A DNA stretch of 64,000 nucleotides from Vicinamibacteraceae bacterium (GTDB taxonomy: Bacteria > Acidobacteriota > Thermoanaerobaculia > Multivoradales > Multivoraceae). A program made the translations under genes and the position numbers. Of the stretch, positions 9,064 to 17,660 are shown piece after piece. Positions within the stretch are counted from its first letter, which is position 1, and each line of letters begins with the position of its first letter. The notes beneath the pieces were generated by a model. It did not search any database. It saw only the letters and a program-made list of their open reading frames with translations, and was not told the origin of the DNA. The stretch is taken from positions 57,511 through 121,510 of the forward strand of contig JAAXHG010000166.1 in NCBI GenBank assembly GCA_012270995.1, read 5' to 3'.

Positions 9064-11352
9064 TCAGGGCCGCGGGTGGACGGGCTCGATGTCGTCGCGC
9101 CCCTCGACGATGCGGTACAGCCTGTCCGGATCGACGTTCGTGAAGCTCTCTGTCCGGTCGCCCGCGGGCCAGTACACAGTGACCCGCTCGATCGCCGCCG
9201 GCCGTCCGAGGCCGATCGTCTGGCGCAGCGGATTGCCGCCGAAGCTGCCGCCGCCGTTCACCCGGCGGTGCACGGCGCGCCGGGCGCCGTCCGGGTCCAC
9301 GAGGTCGACCCCGATGCGGGCGCCGATCGCCGAGCGGTTGCTCTCCGTTCCCACCAGCCTGAGCGCCAGCCACCGGTTGCCGAAGCCCGGGTTGCGGAAC
9401 AGGGCGTCGCCGAACCGGTCCCCGGGATAGGCGCCGCCCATCTGCTCGAAGACGTCCAGGTCGCCGTCGCCGTCAAGATCGGCGAAGGCGACGGCGTGCC
9501 CCTTCTGCAGGTGGCCGAACCCGGCGGCGAGGCTGACGTCGACGAAGCGGCGGCCTCCCAGGTTGCGGTACAGGACGTTCGGCATGACCGCCTCGTAGTC
9601 GGGGTATCCGGTGCCGAGGTAGAAATCGAGGTGGCCGTCGTGGTCGAGGTCGCCGAAGTTCGAGCCCATCGGAAGCTGCAGGCGGGTGAGCCCGCTCCTC
9701 GCGGCCACGTCCTCGAAGCCGCCCTCGCCGTCGCCCCGGTAGAGCCGTGCCGGCTCCCACGGACCGGGATAGCCCTGGTAGCTCGCGGCGACGAAGCCGA
9801 GGCCGCCGCGGTCTCCGGTGTAGCTGGAGACGAAGAGGTCGAGGTTGCCGTCATTGTCGACGTCCCAGAACCAGGCCGGAAAGCTCTGGCGGGGACCGGT
9901 GACGCCGAGGCGCGGCGCCACGTCCTCGAAGGTGCCGTCGCCGCGGTTGCGAAAAAGGCGGTTCGGCCCGCCCAGCACGGAGAGGTAGAGGTCGGGAAAG
10001 CGGTCGTCGTCGTAGTCTCCCCACACCGCCGCCTTGACGAAGGCGCGGGCGGCGACGCCGGCTTCCGTCGCGACGTCGCGGAAGCGGACGACGGCGTCCT
10101 CGCCCGGCCCTTCGTTGCGGAAGAGCTGGGACGGCGCATCGACCGCCGGGCTGTGCTCGTTGCCGACGAAGAGGTCGAGGTCGCCGTCGTTGTCGAAGTC
10201 GGCCCACGCGGCGGTTTGTGTGGGGTAGTGGGCCTCGCCGAGGCCAGTGAGAAAGGTGACGTCCCGGAACACGGGCGGCCCCGGCTCGCCGCCGTCGGCC
10301 GACTCGTTCAGCAGCAGGGAGTTCGGGTGCCTGCCGTGAGGCCCGAACCACGCGCCGCGGAGCACGAACAGGTCGAGGTCGCCGTCGTTGTCGGCGTCGG
10401 CCTGGACGACGTTCAGGCCGCCGTAGAGGCCGTTCAGGCCGGCCGCGTCGGAGGCGTCGGCGAAGCCGCCCCGCCCGTCGTTCAGGAACAGCCGGGGCGA
10501 GACCGCGGGATCGAAGGTGGTGGTGAAGATGTCGAGGTCGAAGTCGCCGTCGAAGTCGTCGACGACCGCGCCGCCGGACAGGTTGAAGCTGTCGATCCCG
10601 AGTTCCGGGGCGACGTTCACGAACCGCGGGAACTCGGCCTCCGAGCCGAAGGCGGCTAACGGCAGCCGGTGCTCTGGCTCGACCGCCGCCGGGTGGTCGC
10701 CCAGGGTCATGTGCGCGAGGTTCAGCAGCCACCTCGCCTTGACCGTCTGGACGGAGTTCGGGGGTACGGCGTCGAGGTACTCGCGCAGCAAACGAGCCGC
10801 CTGCTCCGAGCCCTCGCGCTCGCGGTGGACCGCCTGGCCGCGGATCGGCAGGATGCAGGCCTCGGCGCCCCCTGGTGACCCGTGCAGCCCGGCGCAGTTC
10901 CTGCTTTCGCCGTACCGCAGCCAGGCGACGGCGATCCGGAACAGGGTTTCGGCCTGGTTCCCGAGGGTCGCCGGCGACTCGGACATGAGTCCGTAGGCCT
11001 CTCCGAAGCGCGCCAGGGCCGCGGCTTCGTCGCCGAGGCGGAGTTCCTCCTCCGCCAGGTTGATGAGCAGTGGGAACCTCGTGGCGGCTGTGGCCCCCGC
11101 GGCCGCGGCCAGCGCCTCGCGGGCGGCCCGGGCCGGGGCCTCCCCGAGCCAGGGGTTCTGGTCCAGGTCCTCCGTGCGGATCGTCTCCAGGGTCTGGAGC
11201 ATGAGTTCGTGGCTGGCGTCGACGGCGGCCGGCCGGCCGGAAGACGGCTGTGCCGGCGCGCCGGCGGGCAGGAGAAGGACGATTGCGGTGCACCACCCCC
11301 CGAACAGGCTGGACGACGTCCTGCGTGCGAGGCCGGCGCGGATCCGGTGCAC
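9064..11352 (-). CDS. TPR-like plus FG-GAP/VCBS repeat protein with ASPIC/UnbV C-terminus (CRTAC1 family)
   Basis: Exported protein of 762 residues. After an N-terminal signal (about 1-35, ending APAQP) comes an alpha-helical TPR-like region to about residue 240. Seven calcium-type FG-GAP motifs follow (for example DADNDGDLDLF, DVDNDGNLDLF, DLDGDGDLDVF), forming a predicted beta-propeller. The C-terminal 90 residues match the ASPIC/UnbV type (GGGSFGGNPLRQTIGLG, VTVYWPAGD). Its start lies only 2 nt past the stop of the TPR gene at 11355, so the two are co-transcribed. The family is extracellular or periplasmic and probably binds glycan or protein; no enzymatic activity is established. It directly precedes the three receptors. 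Confidence 0.85.
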   Translation of the reverse strand: MHRIRAGLARRTSSSLFGGWCTAIVLLLPAGAPAQPSSGRPAAVDASHELMLQTLETIRTEDLDQNPWLGEAPARAAREALAAAAGATAATRFPLLINLAEEELRLGDEAAALARFGEAYGLMSESPATLGNQAETLFRIAVAWLRYGESRNCAGLHGSPGGAEACILPIRGQAVHREREGSEQAARLLREYLDAVPPNSVQTVKARWLLNLAHMTLGDHPAAVEPEHRLPLAAFGSEAEFPRFVNVAPELGIDSFNLSGGAVVDDFDGDFDLDIFTTTFDPAVSPRLFLNDGRGGFADASDAAGLNGLYGGLNVVQADADNDGDLDLFVLRGAWFGPHGRHPNSLLLNESADGGEPGPPVFRDVTFLTGLGEAHYPTQTAAWADFDNDGDLDLFVGNEHSPAVDAPSQLFRNEGPGEDAVVRFRDVATEAGVAARAFVKAAVWGDYDDDRFPDLYLSVLGGPNRLFRNRGDGTFEDVAPRLGVTGPRQSFPAWFWDVDNDGNLDLFVSSYTGDRGGLGFVAASYQGYPGPWEPARLYRGDGEGGFEDVAARSGLTRLQLPMGSNFGDLDHDGHLDFYLGTGYPDYEAVMPNVLYRNLGGRRFVDVSLAAGFGHLQKGHAVAFADLDGDGDLDVFEQMGGAYPGDRFGDALFRNPGFGNRWLALRLVGTESNRSAIGARIGVDLVDPDGARRAVHRRVNGGGSFGGNPLRQTIGLGRPAAIERVTVYWPAGDRTESFTNVDPDRLYRIVEGRDDIEPVHPRP

Positions 11353-11354
11353 GA

Positions 11355-13190
11355 CTAGTGCTCGCCGCCGGGAGCGCGGAGCGGTTCCCTTGCCTCGTAG
11401 AGGCGGAGTCGGTCCAGGCGCTGCGGCGAGTTGCCGCCGGTGGCTTTCCGCTCGCGGTCCAGGGCCCGTTGCTGCCAGGAGACGGCTTCCGCGAACCGGC
11501 CGGCTTCGGCCATTGCCATCGCCAGCGTCTCCAGGTGGTCGACGGCGGGTTGCTCGTCGACGACGGATTGGGCGAGTTCCACCGCCCGGGCGCCGTCGCG
11601 CACCGACGGATCCGGGCTCGTGGCAAGGATCCGGGCGAGCAGGTGCCGCACCGCAAGATCGCCGGGGAAACGGCCGAGTGCGGTTTCGAGCGCTTCGCGG
11701 GCGGCGGCGAACTGCCCGCTCTGGAACCTGGTCAGCCCGAGGTTGAAGTGGACGCGGAGGTCATCCGGCGTCAGCGCGGCAAGGGCCGCCAGGTGATCGG
11801 CGGCATGGATCGGTTCGCCGCTCTCGAGCAGCAGGGCCGCCAGCAGCCGGCGCGCCTCGACCGCGCCGGGGTCGAGGCGGACGATCGCCTCGAGTTCGGA
11901 GCGGGCGCCAGAGGCGTTGCCCGCGCCGGCCCGCGCCCGTGCCCGTGCCAGCCGCCACTGGAGGTTCTCCGGGTCGATGTCGGCGGCTCGTTCCAGGTGT
12001 CGCGCGCCCTCGTCGGTGCGGCCGGTCCGGCCCAGCAGGAGGGCGAGGTTGAAGTGCGCCGCGCCGTGTGAGGGCCGCACGTCGATGGCGCGCCGCAGGC
12101 GGTCTTCGGCGGCCGCCTGCTCGCCGGTCTCGATCAGGGAGCGGGCGAGGTTGAAGTGGACGTCGGGGTCGGCGTCGTCTTCGGCCAGGAGTTCCCGGTA
12201 GAGGGCGATCGCCTCCCCGTGCCGGCCGGAGCGGGCCGCGCGCACCGCGCGGTCGAAGCGCGCCTCGGTCTTGGCGCCGAAGAGCTGGAGCCGGTCGCGG
12301 AGGGGATCGACGATCGCGATCGGGACCTGGCGGTTGAGAGCAAGTTGGGCGCGCGCCCCGGCGGCGTCGCCGTTCGCTCGCAGCGCCATTCCCAGGTGGT
12401 GGTGGACGACGCTGCCTTCCGGCTGCGAGGCCAGGACCTCTTCGAACGCGGCGATCGCCTGCTCGATCCGGCCCCGGTCCATCGCCACCCGGCCGAGTCC
12501 GAACCGCGCCGCCGCGCTCTCGGGCCGTGTTTCGAGCGCTCGTGCGTAGGCCGCCTCGGCCGCGTCGAGATCGCCGCCGGCGAGATGGAGGTCGCCGGTG
12601 CGAATCAGGGTCGCCGTGTCGTCGGGACGCAGTTCGAGCGCGGCGCGTGCGGAGAGTCGGGCGCGCTCCAGGTCGCCGGCGGCGTCGCGGAGCAGCAGCT
12701 CGTAGTACGCCCACTGGAAATCGTACGGGGCGAGCAGTCGGAGTTGCGCCAGGCAGACGGCGGCGGCGCCGTGGAGCTCGTGGTGGAGATACCGCAGGCA
12801 GAGATCGCCGAAGGAGTTGGCCGCGTACTGGGCCTCCTCGTCCGTCACGGCGGCGCCGAGGGCGTCCGTTGCGGCAAGGCGGTCGCCGGCGATCTGTCCT
12901 CGGGTCTCGGCGTCCAGGTGGTCGAGCGACGGTTCCGGCACGGCTTCGAGCGAGAGCAGGGCGCGTACCCGACGAGCGTCGGCCGTCGCCTGCTGCTCCT
13001 GGGCGGCAACCGCCGTGACGCCGGCGAAGATGAGGCAGAGGACCCGGCTTGCCGCGGGCGCTGCTCCGTGCCGCGGCTTCCTGGGCGCCGGCGGCGATGG
13101 CGGACCGGAACCCGGCTGGCGCGTCCCCGTGCCAGCCGCGTCACGGGCCGAGCGCCCGTCTTCGGGCGGTCGGATGTCAAGCCCGTACAC
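11355..13190 (-). CDS. Tetratricopeptide repeat protein
   Basis: About 611 residues, mostly TPR helices, for example AIAAFEEVLASQPEGSVVHH and AEAAYARALETRPESAAARF. A hydrophobic segment ending VTAVAAQEQ looks like a signal peptide, but it sits some 35 residues in from any usable start, so the start is uncertain. GTG at 13190 leaves a 35-nt gap. TTG at 13229 would overlap the previous TGA as TTGA, a pattern used elsewhere here. An ATG at 13319 would overlap the upstream gene by 94 nt. It sits between two CRTAC1-type genes in one operon, so it is probably a periplasmic scaffold or binding protein for the same process. No catalytic motif seen. Confidence 0.75.
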   Translation of the reverse strand: MYGLDIRPPEDGRSARDAAGTGTRQPGSGPPSPPAPRKPRHGAAPAASRVLCLIFAGVTAVAAQEQQATADARRVRALLSLEAVPEPSLDHLDAETRGQIAGDRLAATDALGAAVTDEEAQYAANSFGDLCLRYLHHELHGAAAVCLAQLRLLAPYDFQWAYYELLLRDAAGDLERARLSARAALELRPDDTATLIRTGDLHLAGGDLDAAEAAYARALETRPESAAARFGLGRVAMDRGRIEQAIAAFEEVLASQPEGSVVHHHLGMALRANGDAAGARAQLALNRQVPIAIVDPLRDRLQLFGAKTEARFDRAVRAARSGRHGEAIALYRELLAEDDADPDVHFNLARSLIETGEQAAAEDRLRRAIDVRPSHGAAHFNLALLLGRTGRTDEGARHLERAADIDPENLQWRLARARARAGAGNASGARSELEAIVRLDPGAVEARRLLAALLLESGEPIHAADHLAALAALTPDDLRVHFNLGLTRFQSGQFAAAREALETALGRFPGDLAVRHLLARILATSPDPSVRDGARAVELAQSVVDEQPAVDHLETLAMAMAEAGRFAEAVSWQQRALDRERKATGGNSPQRLDRLRLYEAREPLRAPGGEH

Positions 13191-13225
13191 CGACGGGGCA
13201 ACTCCCGGGCGAGGCGTGAGCGAGG

Positions 13226-14962
13226 TCAAGGTTGCCTGTCCGCGGCGCCGGCGCCGCGCCGTAGGGTCTGGTAGCGGCCGATCTCGACCATCAGTTCTTC
13301 GGTGCCGCCGTCGGGCCAACGGATCTCAACCTCGCGGACGGCGCCTTCCTCGGCCGCAACGCCTTCGCCCGGCAGGAAAAACAGCAGTCGCGGATCGCGC
13401 GCCGCCGCGTAGCTGCCGTCGGTGTGGACTCTCCGCCAGGCGCCTCCACCGGCGAGGCGAGCGCGGGCACCGTAGACGTCGATGATCCCCTGCTCGTCGT
13501 CGCCGGCGGGCTCGACGAGTCTCAGGCCCACCCAGTCGCGTCCCGGTCGGCGCTGATTCAGGAGCACGCGGGCCGGTCCGGCGTTGTTGGAGATGACGAG
13601 GTCCGGGTCGCCGTCGTTGTCGAGGTCGCCGACCGCCAGGCCGCGGCTGACCTCGACGTGGACCGGCCGCTCCCGGCGCTCCGCCGGCACGGCTTCGAAT
13701 CGACCGCCGCCGAGGCCGCGGAAGAACTGGTTCTCCATGCGCAGGGGATGCGGGTCGCCGGCTTCGACTTGCGCCTCGAGCCGCCGGACCGCCCCGTTCA
13801 CGACGTAGACGTCGAGCAGGCCGTCGCCGTCGACGTCGAGGCTGGCGGCGCCGAAGCCGGTCATCGGCCAGCTCGCGTCGATCAGGCCGGCTTCGCGGCT
13901 GCGGTCGTCGAAGAGCCCTTCGCCGCCGTTCAGGTAGAGCGTGTTGTGCTCGCGGACCAGGTGCGAGAGGAAGATGTCGGGCGCTCCGTTGCCGTCGAAG
14001 TCGGCGGCCGCGACACCCATGCTGGCCTGCGGACGTCCGTCGCGGTCGAACGCGGCGCCGGCGAAGACCGCGTCCTCAAGGAACGTGCCGTCGCCCTGGT
14101 TGAGCCATAGGTGGTTCGCCATCTGGTCGTTGGCGACATAGAGATCGACGAGCCCGTCGCCGTTGAAGTCGTCGGCGATCGCGCCCAAGGCCGTGCCGGT
14201 TTCCACCGAGTCGGCGCCCAGGCCGGAGCTGACCGTCGCGTCGACGAAGGTTCCGTTGCCGAGGTTGCGGAGCAGTCGGTCGGCCTCCGCCGGCTGGCTC
14301 AACGGGCCGCAGTAGTCCGGCTGGCCGCTGGTCAGGAAGCAGCGCTTGCGGTTGGCGCGGTGGAAGCGGTGGTAGTTGCCGACGTAGAGGTCGAGCCAGC
14401 CGTCCGCGTCGTAGTCGAAGAAGACGGCCGGCACGCTGAACCTGCGGTCGTGGACGCCGGCGGTCTCTGTGACGTCTTCAAAGCCGCGGCCCCCGAGGTT
14501 GCGGAGGAGTCGGTTCGAGCCCAGGTTCGTCAGGTAGAGATCGACCCAGCCGTCGCGGTCGTAGTCGCCGGTCGCGGCCCCGATGTTGTAGCCCGGCGCG
14601 TGCAGTCCGATCGCCGCCGTGACGTCGGTGAACCGGAGTTCTCCGGTTTCGGCGAGACCGTTCCGGAACAGGCGGTCGGTGGGTTCGGCCGCCGGCGGCG
14701 GAAAGACAGGCTGCCGGTTCTCGTCGCCTTCGAAGGAGCGGCCCTGGCCCAGGTAGACGTCTAGATCGCCGTCGTTGTCGTAGTCGAACAGGGCGACCCC
14801 GGCGCCCACGACTTCCGCGGTGTAGAGCTGCCCGGTCATCCCGTTGTAGTGGACGAAGTCGATCCCTACGTCGGCACCGACTTCCACGAATGCCGGCGAG
14901 GCGTCCTCAGGGCTTCCGGGCGCTACGGCGAGGATGGCGGCGAGCGCTGTAACGGCGATCAT
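13226..14962 (-). CDS. FG-GAP/VCBS repeat protein with ASPIC/UnbV domain (CRTAC1 family)
   Basis: 578 residues with a short N-terminal signal (MIAVTALAAILAVAPG). Seven D-x-D-x-D-G motifs (DYDNDGDLDVY, DYDRDGWVDLY, DYDADGWLDLY, DFNGDGLVDLY and others) predict a calcium-binding beta-propeller. The last ~100 residues carry the ASPIC/UnbV pattern (ARARLAGGGAWRRVHTDGSY, VEIRWPDGGTEEL). It is the first gene of the minus-strand operon that continues into the TPR gene and a second, longer CRTAC1 gene. A clean TATGAT box lies 11 nt before the ATG. Function is unproven; such proteins are secreted and often sit near TonB receptors in this phylum. Confidence 0.85.
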   Translation of the reverse strand: MIAVTALAAILAVAPGSPEDASPAFVEVGADVGIDFVHYNGMTGQLYTAEVVGAGVALFDYDNDGDLDVYLGQGRSFEGDENRQPVFPPPAAEPTDRLFRNGLAETGELRFTDVTAAIGLHAPGYNIGAATGDYDRDGWVDLYLTNLGSNRLLRNLGGRGFEDVTETAGVHDRRFSVPAVFFDYDADGWLDLYVGNYHRFHRANRKRCFLTSGQPDYCGPLSQPAEADRLLRNLGNGTFVDATVSSGLGADSVETGTALGAIADDFNGDGLVDLYVANDQMANHLWLNQGDGTFLEDAVFAGAAFDRDGRPQASMGVAAADFDGNGAPDIFLSHLVREHNTLYLNGGEGLFDDRSREAGLIDASWPMTGFGAASLDVDGDGLLDVYVVNGAVRRLEAQVEAGDPHPLRMENQFFRGLGGGRFEAVPAERRERPVHVEVSRGLAVGDLDNDGDPDLVISNNAGPARVLLNQRRPGRDWVGLRLVEPAGDDEQGIIDVYGARARLAGGGAWRRVHTDGSYAAARDPRLLFFLPGEGVAAEEGAVREVEIRWPDGGTEELMVEIGRYQTLRRGAGAADRQP

Positions 14963-14973
14963 GAGCGGCCCGA

Positions 14974-14979
14974 ATCATA
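14974..14979 (-). promoter_or_regulatory. -10 box of the CRTAC1 operon
   Basis: TATGAT on the minus strand ending 11 nt before the ATG at 14962, implying a 5' leader of only about 4 nt. No Shine-Dalgarno sequence is present. Confidence 0.45.
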
Positions 14980-14996
14980 CGACCGCCGCTGGGTGC

Positions 14997-15055
14997 GCGG
15001 GTCTTCTGACCCGCCGCCGCCGAAGGCGTGTGACCCCGGGTCTTCTGACCCGGGG
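14997..15055. repeat. Pair of palindromes sharing GGGTCTTCTGACCC
   Basis: Two hairpins with the same core: 14997-15014 (7-bp stem, TTCT loop) and 15034-15055 (9-bp stem, TTCT loop), 19 nt apart. They lie between the stop of the CoA-transferase gene and the start of the CRTAC1 operon. No T tract follows either one, so a REP-like element fits better than an intrinsic terminator. Confidence 0.6.
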
Positions 15056-15087
15056 AGGAGAAGGCGGCGGCCGTCAGGCCGCCTCCG

Positions 15088-17547
15088 CTAGCGGACCGGC
15101 TCGGTCCCGATGACCTTGTCCCGCTCCAGTACCTTCAGTTCATCCTCGCTCAGGCCGAGCAGGCGCGTCAGCACCTCGCGGTTGTGCTGCCCAAGCGTGG
15201 GCGCCGGCCACTCGACGGCGTAGGGGCGGCTCGGGCCATCTTCGCTGGCCGGGCGAAAGGGCGCCGACGGGTTGGGCTGGTCGCCGACGTAGGCGCGCTC
15301 GCGCCACTGCCAGTAGCCGCGGGCCTCGAGATGCGGGTCGTAGAGCACGTCGAGCGTGTTGCGCAGCACGGCCGCCGGCACGCCCGCCGAGGCCAGGCGC
15401 CGTTCCAGGGCCAGACCGTCGTGGAGCATGGTGCGGGCCGCCAGCGCCCGGTCGAGTTCGTCCTCGCGTTGCTTGCGGCCCGCGGCGCCGGTGAAGCCGT
15501 GGTCTTCGGCGTCCATGCCCAGTACGTCGCAGAGTGCCCGCCACTGTTCCTCGGTCTCGACCGTGACCGTGATCCAGGGTTCCGCGCCGATGCACGGATA
15601 GACGCCCCACGGCGCGAACAGCGGATGACGGCCGCCGGAGCGTTCCGGCGGGGCGCCGCGGACCGCCTGCTCGATCAGGCCGTGGGCGGCGAGCGGGAAC
15701 ATGGACTGGACGTGAGAGAGGTCGACGTACTGGCCCTCGCCGGCTCGGCGTCGGTGCCGAAGAGCGGTCAGGAGCGCCGCGGCGCCGTTGATGCCGGCGA
15801 TCGGGTCCCCGAGGGCGACGTGCTGCATGGTCGGCGGGTCTCCGGCGCGGCCGTTCAGGTGGGGGAGTCCGGACGCCTGCTCGACGGTCGAGCCGTAGGC
15901 GCGATGGTTCATCCAGGGGCCGCTCCCGCCGAAGGGCGGCATCGAGACCATGACCAGCTCGGGGTTCACCCGGCGGAGCCGGTCGTAATCGAGACCGAGC
16001 CTGGGCAGGACGCTCGCGGTGTAGTTCTCGATCACGGCGTCGGCCTTCGCAACGAGGCGCAGCAGGAGATCGACGCCGCGCCGGCTCGTCAGGTCGAGAG
16101 TGATCCCCAGCTTGTTGCGGCCGGTGGTGTTGAAGGCGGTCGACTGCTCGTAGAGCTTCTGGGCGATCGACTCCGGCGTCGACTCCCAGCCTCGCCACCA
16201 GTCGAAGTACTGGCACGACTCCACCTTGATCACCTCGGCGCCCAGGTCGGCGAGCTGGCGGGTGGCGAGCGGACCGGCCCATCCCATCGTCAGGTCGACG
16301 ATGAGGATGTCTCCCAGCAGGTCGGGGCGGCGGCTGGCGGAGCCGAAGGTGGGTGGTTCGGCCGTTCCGGAGAGTCGGGGGCGAGAGACCGGAGGACCAT
16401 CCGCGGCGGCGCCGTTGTGCTCGCCGAGGCGTGGGGCACGGCCGCCGCCGGCGGCGGGGGTGCGGTGGAGGCGGAAGGGCGTGCCGGGCGCGGGGAAGCT
16501 GCCCTGATCGGGGTGCTTCGCTTCGACCCAGGCGCCGCGGTCGCGAAACTGATCGAGTTCGAGGAGTTCGGCCGGGGTGGGAGCGAGGGCCAGGGGGATG
16601 CGGGCCGCCTGGCCGGCCTCCACCCACTCCAGTGCGTTCCGTTCCAGAAAGCGGGGCCCGAGTAGCGCGTCGATCCGGTCGGCGTCTTCGAGACGGTCGA
16701 TCGACACCTGGTAGCGTGGCTCGGAGCCCAGCTCGGGAAGGTCCAGCAACGAACACAGGCTTCGCCACTGCGACGGGGTCACCGTGGTCACGCCGAGCCA
16801 GCCGTCCCTGCACGGGTAGACGCAGGCCGGGTAGGTGGGCCAGAAGCGGTTGATGCCGATCCGGGGGCGGATGACGCCGGACGCCAGCGTGCCGGGCGGA
16901 CCGGGTTCGGTGATGCACATCGCGGCCTCGAAGATGGAGACGTCGAGGTGGGCCGCCGTGCCGAGACCGCCGGTCTCCCGCGCCAACAGATGGCCGACGC
17001 CGGCGACGTAGGCGAGGGTGCCGGCAACCACCTGGGGTGTGTGCCCCGTGGTCAGGATCGGAGGCCCCTCGGCCGGACCGACCGCCCGTGCCGCCGCAGT
17101 GTGCGCGCTGATGACCTGGTCCGTGGCGGTGCGCGCGGCGTACGGCCCCGTGGCCCCGAACCAGGACAGGGACAGGCGGATCTGGCCGTCGTGGAGCTCC
17201 CGGACGGCTCCGGGGTCGTCATCCAGGATGAGGTCGGCCCTGTGCAGGAGATGGACGGCGGCCGCATCCCCTGCGTGGGCGGTGACGCTCCGTTTGCCGA
17301 GGGACAGCCAGGTGGCGAGTCCGCTCGCTTCCGGTGCCGGGGCCTTCGGATGAAAGGGGGCCAGACCGCGGATCGGATGTCCCTCGCCGGGCGGTTCGAG
17401 GTTCGTGACCCGCGCTCCGAGGTCGCGGAACAGCTTGCCGCAGTAGGCGGTCGCGACCGTGCCGGCCGCGTCGACGACCTGGATGCCGGCGAGCGCCGCG
17501 CCCTGGCGGGACGGACTGTCGCCCGCTGTCTCTTCGTCGTTTCTCAT
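15088..17547 (-). CDS. Double-domain CaiB/BaiF family (class III) CoA-transferase
   Basis: 819 residues holding two consecutive class III CoA-transferase domains, about 20-400 and 430-819. Domain 2 shows LIVDLTMGWAGPLATRQLADLG and ENTGRNKLGITLD-like blocks (FNTTGRNKLG); domain 1 shows LAGIQVVDAAGTVATAYCGK. Single-domain members are about 400 residues and form interlocked dimers, so this fusion may form the dimer within one chain. At the position of the catalytic Asp of formyl-CoA transferase I read Glu in domain 1 (DVSIFEA) and Gln in domain 2 (LSHVQSM), so activity in one half is doubtful. I chose the ATG at 17547 (MRNDEETAG); an upstream start would read through tandem repeats. Substrate unknown. 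Confidence 0.85.
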   Translation of the reverse strand: MRNDEETAGDSPSRQGAALAGIQVVDAAGTVATAYCGKLFRDLGARVTNLEPPGEGHPIRGLAPFHPKAPAPEASGLATWLSLGKRSVTAHAGDAAAVHLLHRADLILDDDPGAVRELHDGQIRLSLSWFGATGPYAARTATDQVISAHTAAARAVGPAEGPPILTTGHTPQVVAGTLAYVAGVGHLLARETGGLGTAAHLDVSIFEAAMCITEPGPPGTLASGVIRPRIGINRFWPTYPACVYPCRDGWLGVTTVTPSQWRSLCSLLDLPELGSEPRYQVSIDRLEDADRIDALLGPRFLERNALEWVEAGQAARIPLALAPTPAELLELDQFRDRGAWVEAKHPDQGSFPAPGTPFRLHRTPAAGGGRAPRLGEHNGAAADGPPVSRPRLSGTAEPPTFGSASRRPDLLGDILIVDLTMGWAGPLATRQLADLGAEVIKVESCQYFDWWRGWESTPESIAQKLYEQSTAFNTTGRNKLGITLDLTSRRGVDLLLRLVAKADAVIENYTASVLPRLGLDYDRLRRVNPELVMVSMPPFGGSGPWMNHRAYGSTVEQASGLPHLNGRAGDPPTMQHVALGDPIAGINGAAALLTALRHRRRAGEGQYVDLSHVQSMFPLAAHGLIEQAVRGAPPERSGGRHPLFAPWGVYPCIGAEPWITVTVETEEQWRALCDVLGMDAEDHGFTGAAGRKQREDELDRALAARTMLHDGLALERRLASAGVPAAVLRNTLDVLYDPHLEARGYWQWRERAYVGDQPNPSAPFRPASEDGPSRPYAVEWPAPTLGQHNREVLTRLLGLSEDELKVLERDKVIGTEPVR

Positions 17548-17575
17548 CGAACCGGATGGACGCGGGATTGTAGAT

Positions 17576-17625
17576 CGGTTGACGGGGTCGGTTGACGGGG
17601 TCGGTTGACGGGGTCGGTTGACGGT
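17576..17625. repeat. 13-bp tandem repeat, 3.8 copies
   Basis: Unit CGGTTGACGGGGT occurs at 17576, 17589 and 17602, with a partial fourth copy from 17615. It fills the gap between the divergent CoA-transferase and MFS genes. Each unit contains TTGACG, resembling a -35 hexamer on the plus strand, but no correctly spaced -10 follows. Confidence 0.85.
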
Positions 17626-17648
17626 CAGGCGGGTGCGGAGAGGCGGCG

Positions 17649-17654
17649 TAGGAT
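17649..17654 (+). promoter_or_regulatory. -10 box, leaderless-type, for the MFS gene
   Basis: TAGGAT ends 6 nt before the GTG at 17661 with no Shine-Dalgarno between, so transcription would begin at or next to the start codon. Confidence 0.45.
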
Positions 17655-17660
17655 GCACGA

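Noticed and set aside
9076..10659. Plus-strand 527-residue frame opposite the CRTAC1 gene
   Set aside because: Low-complexity valine/glutamate-rich shadow of the Asp-rich repeats on the other strand.
14997..15055. Palindromes as an intrinsic terminator of the CoA-transferase gene
   Set aside because: Neither hairpin is followed by a T tract on either strand.
17576..17625. Tandem repeat as a CRISPR array or as stacked promoters
   Set aside because: Units are 13 bp and directly abutting with no spacers; the TTGACG hexamers have no -10 at 16-18 nt.
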